A stretch of 7,738 nt of DNA from Planctomycetota bacterium. GTDB lineage: Bacteria; Planctomycetota; Phycisphaerae; Sedimentisphaerales; Anaerohalosphaeraceae. Both the position numbers and the translations under genes were made by a program. The notes beneath the pieces are model-generated. The model worked only from the letters and a program-made list of their open reading frames with translations, did no database searches and was not told where the DNA came from. Below, one piece after another: positions 1 through 4,791 of the stretch (its first letter is position 1; each line of letters starts with the position of its first letter). Location of the stretch: NCBI GenBank assembly GCA_003644175.1, contig QNBS01000103.1, positions 1 to 7,738 of the forward strand, in the 5' to 3' direction.

Positions 1-134
1 ATCACCTTTGTCTCCTGGCCCTTGTTTGGGCCATTGCCCGTTTTATCGTCCGGTGCGGATTTCCTGCACCCGCCCAGGCAAAGACAAACAGCCAACATCA
101 AGACCCATACTCTCATGCCAAATCGTCCAGTCAT
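1..134 (-). CDS. Putative lipoprotein, N-terminal part, runs off the left edge
   Basis: Reading leftward from the ATG at 134, the protein begins MTGRFGMRVWVLMLAVC, continues LCLGGC, and then RKSAPDDKTG. This is a classic lipoprotein signal: a short basic start, a hydrophobic core, and a lipobox L20-G21-G22-C23, with Cys23 as the predicted lipidated residue. The mature part opens with a polar, Gly/Asn/Lys-rich linker. The start is supported by GAGGG about 6 bases upstream; an internal ATG at 116 is possible but has no such site. Only about 44 codons lie inside the window, so the function of the mature domain cannot be read. It should sit in a membrane facing the periplasm. It is co-directional with the BNR_4 remnant and mtfA but has its own candidate promoter. 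The lipoprotein call is firm; the role is unknown. Confidence 0.75.
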   Translation of the reverse strand, partial: MTGRFGMRVWVLMLAVCLCLGGCRKSAPDDKTGNGPNKGQETKV

Positions 135-182
135 TTGAATCCCTCTCAAAATAACTTTGCCCCTGATAATCGTTTCGTCCTG

Positions 183-211
183 CTTATATGCCAAAGAAGG
201 CCAAAAAGCAA
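183..211 (-). promoter_or_regulatory. Candidate sigma70 promoter for the lipoprotein gene
   Basis: On the minus strand TTGCTT (206-211) and TATAAG (183-188) are separated by 17 bases. The -10 matches consensus at 5 of 6 positions and the -35 at 3 of 6. Transcription would start near 176, giving a leader of about 40 nt before the ATG at 134. The rest of 135-393 holds no gene that I can support. Confidence 0.4.
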
Positions 212-393
212 GTATCATAAAACCCGGAATAAGAAAATTTTTCGGCGGCTTCCCGCGGCCATGCCCCTAAAAGGACTTTCTACGTAAAGTGTATACTTAC
301 TGCGCAAAGAAAACCAGGCTCAGAGCCATCACGATCATGCCTATTATCAGACCATAAAGCGACGGGGGCGCTCACCCTGCGTTTCGGTACGCC

Positions 394-903
394 TCAGGGG
401 ACGCTTGTCAGCTTGTAGAGTCGCAGCATACTCGGTGCGGGCAGCGGGCCTTTGACCGGACCGCGCGGATAGGCGTTCATCCTGCCCCGGCCGTCGGTCA
501 GAGGCTTGTCCAGCAGCCGCCTCCAAGTCTGCGTCTCTGAATCGTAAACATTGTATATTTCAATACCGTTGCCGCTGCCGCCGTCGCGATAGCGGAATAT
601 GAACTCGTCGTCGGCCCCGCGAATAAACACCGGGTACGTACAGCGGTTCTCCTTTTCACCGGTCATGGCGTCTATTCGCTTGAAACTGGTCCCGTCATAA
701 GGCCGCCCCGTCCTGAAATAGATCAACGGCGCACAATGCATATTCCCGGCAAGATGAACGTACCCCTTACTGTCGACCGCCATCTTGATGGAATTATGAC
801 TGTCCCAGCCGACCCTGGAATCCAGCTTTTGATATTGCCATTTATCCGAATCCAGCCGCCGATAACAGCAGACAACATAACGTCGGTAAAACTCGTGAAA
901 TCT
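394..903 (-). pseudogene. BNR_4-type sialidase-like protein, decayed fragment
   Basis: An open frame runs from just after the mtfA stop (904-906) to a TGA at 394-396. It reads FHEFYRRYVVCCYRRLDSDK, then RVGWDSHNSIKMAVDSKGYV, HLAGNMH, TYPVFIRGADDEFIF, YRDGGSGNGIEIYNVYDSET and GRMNAYPRGPVKGP. The GWDSHN, HLAGNMH, YRDGGSGNG and YNVYD blocks are what I know from BNR_4 (beta-propeller, neuraminidase-like) proteins, usually around 400 residues or more. Here only about 169 codons remain. The N-terminal blades and any signal peptide are missing, and the first ATG (783) lies inside the domain with no ribosome binding site. After RGPVKGP the expected next blade is absent and the frame jumps to a C-terminal-looking tail, LPAPSMLRLYKLTSVP. 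This suggests a 5' truncation plus an internal in-frame deletion. Family assignment is from memory of conserved blocks; non-function is inferred. Confidence 0.65.
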
Positions 904-1755
904 TCACCTCTTCGGTCTCCTTGAACCGGTCCGCACCCATTCTACAGGATCGACCTTGTAATAACCCTTCAACTCATCATAAAGCTCAGGGTGCTTGCGT
1001 TGCATCCGCCTGGGCTTTTCAAAAAATGCTTCCGTTATGACGGCAAAGAACTCCGCCGGATTCGTCGCGCCGTACTTGTTCATGGCCGAGCGCCTGTGTT
1101 TTCGCGTTTTCGTGCAAAGCGCCTCGTATTCGGCACTCAAGACGCTCGCCCACGTGATATAGCTTGACCGGCTCTCGAGGATAGGAGCGCCGTCGGCGGC
1201 GCCGTCTTCCTGGTCGAGCTGGTGAGAAAACTCGTGCATGACCACGTTCCTGCCGTCATGGATATTCCTCGCCCCGCCCATGACGCTGTCCCAGGCTAAA
1301 ACAACAGGCCCGTTCCGCCACGACTCGCCGAGCCGGACGCTCCGGCCCTCGATCACCATCACGCCGTCCCAGGATGTCTGCTTTGCAACGTAGGTGTGAG
1401 GATAGACGTAGATGGTCTTGAGCTTCTTAAAAAACTTTGTCTTTCGATTCAGCAGCAGCATGCACGCCTGCGCCGCGATTGTTACCCTGATTTCGTCGGT
1501 CATCTCCAGGCCCTGGCAGCCCTTGAAAGTCTTTTCCGCAACAAACACATTCACAAGCCCGCAAAGCTGCTCTTGCAAGTCGTCCGGCAGACGATTATAA
1601 AGAGGGATGTTCTTTTCTATGTGCCCCTTCCAGTCATCGGGGAAAGGCGCACGCATCAACTTGCCTCGTCGCGCATCTCGAGCCCTGCGCCTTGCAGCCA
1701 CAATCGCCACAAGCACAACAACTACCGCCGCCGATATTATAATTGTCGGAAACAT
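904..1755 (-). CDS. mtfA: MtfA-family zinc metallopeptidase (M90), membrane-anchored
   Basis: The product is 283 residues. An N-terminal hydrophobic helix, roughly residues 2-20 (FPTIIISAAVVVVLVAIVAA), is followed by an Arg-rich stretch, so the catalytic domain should face the cytoplasm. The zinc site VVMHEFSHQLD gives His174, Glu175 and His178 (HExxH), and NPAEFFAVITEAFF about 57 residues later supplies the probable third ligand, Glu235. These blocks and the overall length fit the MtfA/DUF980 family; E. coli MtfA is about 265 residues, lacks the anchor, has peptidase activity and binds the repressor Mlc. The Mlc link cannot be assumed here. The start at 1755 is chosen over an upstream GTG at 1800 because AAAGGAG lies 5 bases before it and the helix then begins at residue 2. 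The gene ends directly against the BNR_4 remnant and is divergent from the Hpt gene. Confidence 0.85.
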   Translation of the reverse strand: MFPTIIISAAVVVVLVAIVAARRRARDARRGKLMRAPFPDDWKGHIEKNIPLYNRLPDDLQEQLCGLVNVFVAEKTFKGCQGLEMTDEIRVTIAAQACMLLLNRKTKFFKKLKTIYVYPHTYVAKQTSWDGVMVIEGRSVRLGESWRNGPVVLAWDSVMGGARNIHDGRNVVMHEFSHQLDQEDGAADGAPILESRSSYITWASVLSAEYEALCTKTRKHRRSAMNKYGATNPAEFFAVITEAFFEKPRRMQRKHPELYDELKGYYKVDPVEWVRTGSRRPKR

Positions 1756-1760
1756 TCCAA

Positions 1761-1767
1761 CTCCTTT
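1761..1767 (-). promoter_or_regulatory. Ribosome binding site deciding the mtfA start
   Basis: AAAGGAG on the minus strand lies 5 bases before the ATG at 1755. It favours that start over the in-frame GTG at 1800, which would add 15 residues unlike a membrane anchor. Confidence 0.7.
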
Positions 1768-1814
1768 GCCGAAATGGTGTACATTGCAATACCCTTTCAC
1801 AAATGATGCGAGGG

Positions 1815-1843
1815 ATTCTGTCCGGTTCAGGCCCGCCGGTCAA
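1815..1843 (-). promoter_or_regulatory. Candidate mtfA promoter
   Basis: On the minus strand TTGACC (1838-1843, 5 of 6 consensus) and CAGAAT (1815-1820, 4 of 6) are separated by 17 bases. A start near 1808 would give a leader of about 50 nt to the ATG at 1755. The pattern is plausible but not distinctive. Confidence 0.35.
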
Positions 1844-2184
1844 TGCACAATATACACTAATCGCCGCCCGGCGTCCACCACCGAAGAGCCGCCGCCCCCT
1901 GTCGACTGGGCCGCTGCCACTAAGCCCGGTCAGGAGAAACTCCTGAGATTCTGAGAATTTCCCGGAGCAGGGCGGGACCGTGCAACTGTCTTTGGATCCT
2001 GAGCCGGTTATGATAAAGGCGAAACAGCCCCATTATGGGACGCCACCGGCATGTCGGCCTGTGTGAGGGCGTATATACAAACAACCGCCCTAAACAGCCC
2101 AAGTCGCAAGGTTATTGTTCCGATATCCAAAATGTGGTTTGAATTCAAGAATCAACGCTTTATTCCTTAAAAAGGGGCGGTGCG
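1844..2184. other. Gene-poor divergent intergenic region
   Basis: This stretch separates divergent mtfA and the Hpt gene. Both strands contain open frames, but they lack ribosome binding sites and recognisable domains, and I see no RNA gene. It contains a short perfect hairpin at 1930-1946. AAGGGG about 8 bases before 2185 is a moderate ribosome binding site for the Hpt gene. No convincing plus-strand promoter was found; the candidates near 2139-2165 are weak. Confidence 0.5.
1930..1946. repeat. Short perfect inverted repeat (7-bp stem, AAA loop)
   Basis: TCAGGAGAAACTCCTGA folds into a 7-bp perfect hairpin with a three-base loop. No T-run follows on either strand, so it is not a standard intrinsic terminator. 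It could be an operator-like dyad or chance. Confidence 0.3.
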
Positions 2185-2619
2185 ATGGAAAAAGAACCAG
2201 AAACATCCGTGCAATCGGCGTCGGGACACAATATGGATATCCCGATTGACTGGTCGGTAACCTCACGCTATTTCGAAGATGAAGATACGCTGATGCAGGT
2301 GGTGGGGATATTTGCTGAAGACTCTCCGCAGACCGTCCGGGACCTTGCCAAGGCTATACAGACGCAAATATCCCAGGATGTTCAATTGCACGCTCACAGC
2401 CTGAAGGGAGCCTCGGCTCTTATCGGGGCCGAACATCTGCGGCAAAGAGCCTGGCGGCTTGAATACGCCGCCCAGGAGAAAAACACGGCGGCGTTTGAGG
2501 CGCTGTTTGACGAGACAAAGGCCGAGTTCGACAAGCTGATGTCGTTCCTTTACCGCGCCGATTGGATTGAAGCAGCAAAAGAACGCCACTGCAACAGGCA
2601 ACAGGCCGAGCAGGTATGA
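2185..2619 (+). CDS. Hpt (histidine phosphotransfer) domain protein
   Basis: This 144-residue cytoplasmic protein carries one Hpt domain, about residues 25-115. The phospho-acceptor motif is LHAHSLKGASALIGA, with His71 in the HSLKG signature; the Lys and Gly after it are the usual conserved residues. The preceding YFEDEDTLMQVVGIFAEDSP and the following helices (RAWRLEYAAQEKNTAAFEAL) fit the four-helix bundle. Such proteins shuttle phosphate between receiver domains in a phosphorelay. The ATG at 2185 is supported by AAGGGG about 8 bases upstream; a later in-frame ATG (residue 17) is less likely. The next gene is a cut receiver domain only 28 bases downstream, so the natural partner seems lost locally. 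The short Gln/Glu-rich tail after the domain is not recognised. Confidence 0.85.
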   Translation: MEKEPETSVQSASGHNMDIPIDWSVTSRYFEDEDTLMQVVGIFAEDSPQTVRDLAKAIQTQISQDVQLHAHSLKGASALIGAEHLRQRAWRLEYAAQEKNTAAFEALFDETKAEFDKLMSFLYRADWIEAAKERHCNRQQAEQV

Positions 2620-2647
2620 AACATCTTTTGGAAAAGAAGGCGATGGA

Positions 2648-2779
2648 ATGAGTGGATGGTTCTCCATTTTGATCATTGATGATGACAGGATGGTTACAGA
2701 CAAGTTGGAGAAGATCAGCGGCGCCAAGGCTGCAAAGAAAAGGTTCAGCCTGGCAGGCGTTTTCTCAAAGGGCGCCTGA
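2648..2779 (+). pseudogene. Truncated response-regulator receiver domain
   Basis: From the ATG at 2648 the 43-residue product reads MSGWFSILIIDDDRMVTDKL and then about 23 residues rich in Lys and Ala before a TGA. The first beta strand and acidic pocket (ILIIDDD, Asp11-13) are typical of CheY-like receiver domains, which need about 120 residues. The phosphorylated Asp after beta-3 and the conserved Thr and Lys are absent. The sequence after DKLEKISG does not resemble a receiver helix, so the gene was probably joined to unrelated DNA. GAAGG lies 7 bases before the ATG. Its place 28 bases after the Hpt gene suggests a former Hpt-receiver operon. It is most likely non-functional; a real small protein is possible but less likely. 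Confidence 0.6.
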
Positions 2780-2810
2780 AGCCCTTTATTTGCAGGCGTG
2801 CTACCGCTTG

Positions 2811-2861
2811 TCAACGGGCAGGGGACAGAACCGCAATCAGGATTACCATCAGTTTCTTCAT
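2811..2861 (-). pseudogene. Signal-peptide remnant (16 codons)
   Basis: Directly after the sulfatase stop (TAA, 2866-2868) an ATG at 2861 opens MKKLMVILIAVLSPAR and then TGA. MKK plus a hydrophobic core is a textbook start of an exported protein, and GAGG lies about 8 bases upstream. The frame stops at once and no continuation is found in the other frames, where the complement of the receiver fragment begins. The likeliest reading is the 5' end of a lost gene that followed the sulfatase. A real 16-residue peptide or chance cannot be excluded. Confidence 0.35.
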
Positions 2862-2865
2862 TCCA

Positions 2866-4126
2866 TTAACCTCGCTTTTTCCTCTCGTTCTTTTTCTTCT
2901 TCCTGGTTTTCGCAGCGTTGGGCTGTCTTTTTGCCGGTTTTGTATAGTTGTCGCCGTAAATGTCAATGAGTGCGGCTTTTAGTTTTTCGGGCCAGTTGCG
3001 GTTTTCAAAAGCGCACACGAGCGGATCGCCGCTTTGTTTCATCCAGTTATGAAGCCGGCCCTGCATCTTCTTGATTTCGCTCCTTTGCTCTGCGGAATCG
3101 ATAAGGTTGTTGAGGCAGTCGGGGTCATTTCTGAGATCATAGAACTCCTCGGCCGCGCGATATCTGAACATCTTGACGCGCTGTGCGGCGAACTTATTCG
3201 TTGGAGCGGCCTCGACCATCGCCTTCATGGTAAGGCCCTCGTTGTTGTTTCGGTACCAGAATCTGCCGTCGGCCCACGGATTGAAGATATAGCCGAAGCG
3301 CTTATCCTGGACGCACCGCATCGGGACAGCGTCTCCGCCGGCTTTCATGTCTATCTGCGTAAAGACCACGTCGCGTCCGGATTGCTTTTCGCCTTTCAAC
3401 AGCCCCAGGAAAGAGGAACCGTCAAGCCCCCTGGGTATGCCCAGACCGACCGCTTCGAGCACCGTCGGGAAGAAGTCGATCCCTGAGATAAAGTGCGCCT
3501 TATCGACGGCGCCTGCTTTTACCATTTGCGGCCAACGAACGATCCACGGCGTCCGCGTGCTGGCAAGATAGGCGTTGCATTTTGCAAACGGTATGGCGAT
3601 GCCGTTGTCGGAGAGGAACATCACAAGCGTATTCTCCTCGAAGCCCGACTCCTTCAGGGCCTGCAACGTCTTGCCGAAGGTATCGTCGAGTCGGCGGACG
3701 GAGTTGAGATAGCAGCTCAGTTCCTGCCGAACGCCCGGCAGGTCGCAGACAAAACCGGGAACCGCAACCTCATCGGGCTTATACGTCTTTGAAGGTTCCT
3801 TTGCCCCCTTGATTGGCTTGCCGCCGATATGATACGGGCGATGCGGATCGTGCGAGTTGACCATAAAGTAGAAGGGCTTATTCTCGCGGCGACACCTCGC
3901 CAGAAACTCCTTGCAGTAAACTGTAATAGAGTTCCGGATCGCGGCCGGCGCCGAGTTCCTTCTGGTCATGCACAAAATCCCATTTGTAATCCGCATGGGG
4001 CGTTGAGTGCCCCACCTTGCCGAGAATACCGGTAAGATAGCCGGCATCCCTCAGCGTCTGCATGACAGTCATCACCAAGGCGGCGCCCAATCCTGCGGCC
4101 CTTAGAAAATCACGACGATTCATCAT
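2866..4126 (-). pseudogene. Sulfatase (type S1) pseudogene: catalytic region deleted, frameshifted
   Basis: The start MNRRDFLRAAGLGAAL is a twin-arginine export signal. It runs straight into VMTVMQTLRDAGYLTGILGK, VGHSTPHADYKWDFVHDQKE and GRDPELYYS, then changes frame and resumes at YCKEFLARCRRENKPFYF, MVNSHDPHRPYH, LVMFLSDNGIAIPFAK, FFPTVLEAVG and EEFYDLRNDP. These are conserved blocks of heparan-sulfatase-like enzymes of the alkaline-phosphatase superfamily. Two lesions are visible. First, about 100 residues that normally follow the signal, with the N-terminal metal-binding Asp pair and the C/S-x-P-x-R formylglycine site, are missing. Second, the T-run at 3918-3920 (AAA on the plus strand) has one base too many; removing it restores YYS-YCKEF. 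The tail is very Lys/Arg-rich (KTRKKKKNERKKRG). Without the formylglycine site it cannot be an active sulfatase. The ATGs at 4126 and 4123 are equivalent; a GTG at 4135 is also in frame. Confidence 0.85.
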
Positions 4127-4207
4127 TGTCCCCACTAATCCTTATTGTTCTTCTCAAGATACCCCGACAATTTCTGCATTTGCCGATACAGGCCGCCGGG
4201 ACATATC

Positions 4208-4236
4208 AGTATAGCCGCAAACCTTGAAAATATCAA
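4208..4236 (-). promoter_or_regulatory. Sigma70 promoter of the sulfatase pseudogene
   Basis: On the minus strand TTGATA (4231-4236) and TATACT (4208-4213) are separated by exactly 17 bases, each matching consensus at 5 of 6 positions. A start near 4201 gives a leader of about 75 nt to the ATG at 4126. The promoter still looks sound although the gene is broken. The rest of 4127-4422 holds the short duplicated sequence next to the array and no supported gene. Confidence 0.6.
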
Positions 4237-4305
4237 CCTCCCGGAATATAACGTCGACTTCCAACCCAGATCGCCAATCCAGAATAAGAAAACAAAGCAA
4301 AACGC

Positions 4306-4391
4306 TTCAAATTCGTTTAACCCCAGGGTTCGCCTGAGGTTCGTAAACACCATCTCGATGTACATCGGGATTCAAATTCGTTGAGCCCCAG
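4306..4391. repeat. Imperfect 21-bp direct duplication beside the CRISPR array
   Basis: TTCAAATTCGTT begins a 21-bp segment at 4306-4326 that recurs at 4371-4391 with 19 of 21 identical bases (ending TAACCCCAG and GAGCCCCAG). The copies start 65 bp apart, equal to the repeat-plus-spacer period of the array starting at 4423, but the sequence does not resemble the CRISPR repeat. A third similar stretch lies inside cas13 at 6134-6153, with one base fewer. Confidence 0.5.
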
Positions 4392-4422
4392 CCCTTCTTG
4401 TGGCTCTTGTTCGGCAAGAAAC

Positions 4423-4721
4423 GCTGTAATCACCCCACAAATCGGGGGCTGCTCCAGCATCGCCAAGACGGGCAATGCCGCTTTGAGGCTGTAATCACCC
4501 CACAAATCGGGGGCTGCTCCAGCTGATTTCGAGTTTCGATGCTTTCGGACAGGGCTGTAATCACCCCACAAATCGGGGGCTGCTCCAGCACTCCTTATGG
4601 AGAAGGAGCTTATCGTGTCGCTGTAATCACCCCACAAATCGGGGGCTGCTCCAGCTTATTCCTTCCATCATCCCGACAGCAGTGGGCTGTAATCACCCCA
4701 CAAATCGGGGGCTGCTCCAGC
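4423..4721 (-). CRISPR. Type VI CRISPR array, 5 repeats and 4 spacers
   Basis: Five identical 36-bp repeats lie at 4423-4458, 4488-4523, 4554-4589, 4620-4655 and 4686-4721. On the plus strand they begin GCTGTAATCACCCC and end GGGGGCTGCTCCAGC. The four spacers are 29, 30, 30 and 30 bp (4459-4487, 4524-4553, 4590-4619, 4656-4685). In the minus orientation the repeat begins GCTGGAGCAGCCCCC and ends GGGGTGATTACAGC. It folds as GCTG/CAGC at the ends plus a CCCC/GGGG hairpin with a short AT-rich loop, as expected for a Cas13 crRNA handle. That orientation equals the repeat I recall for Cas13e.1/Cas13X.1, where the handle follows the spacer. Transcription is therefore assigned to the minus strand, the same direction as cas13, 70 bp upstream. 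All repeats are perfect, with no degenerate terminal copy, so the repeats themselves do not fix the orientation. Confidence 0.98.
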
Positions 4722-4791
4722 CCACTTTCGTAACCATTTTACTCGCAAACGCTTATAACGAAAACACTTTCCAAAAACCATACCAACGTCC
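4722..4791 (-). promoter_or_regulatory. Leader-like stretch between cas13 and the array
   Basis: This 70-bp AT-rich sequence lies between the cas13 stop and the first repeat in the direction of transcription, where a leader is expected. On the minus strand it contains TAAAAT (4736-4741, 5 of 6 for a -10) with TTTTCG (4759-4764, only 3 of 6 for a -35) 17 bases upstream. A start there would fall just before the repeat at 4721. It lacks a strong intrinsic terminator, so readthrough from cas13 could also make the precursor crRNA. Confidence 0.4.

Noticed and set aside
297..371. Hydrophobic minus-strand run SLYGLIIGMIVMALSLVFFA before a TAA
   Set aside because: It looks like a membrane helix, but a stop precedes it closely, it has no clear start or ribosome binding site, and it is too short to support a gene.
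1396..1954. Plus-strand frames opposite mtfA
   Set aside because: They are antisense to a clear zinc peptidase gene with a good ribosome binding site and contain no recognisable domain.
2263..2814. 183-codon minus-strand frame opposite the Hpt gene
   Set aside because: The Hpt domain and receiver fragment on the plus strand explain the sequence; the antisense product has no recognisable features.
3034..4035. Plus-strand frames opposite the sulfatase
   Set aside because: They are mirror frames of conserved sulfatase blocks on the minus strand.
4135..4365. 76-codon minus-strand frame ending at the sulfatase start
   Set aside because: It spans a well-formed promoter and the short duplication, and its product shows no domain. 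Its stop merely overlaps a possible GTG.
4317..4733. Open frames on both strands across the CRISPR array
   Set aside because: Their products consist of the translated repeat (for example SAGAAPDLWGDYS or VITPQIGGCSS) and have no independent coding evidence.
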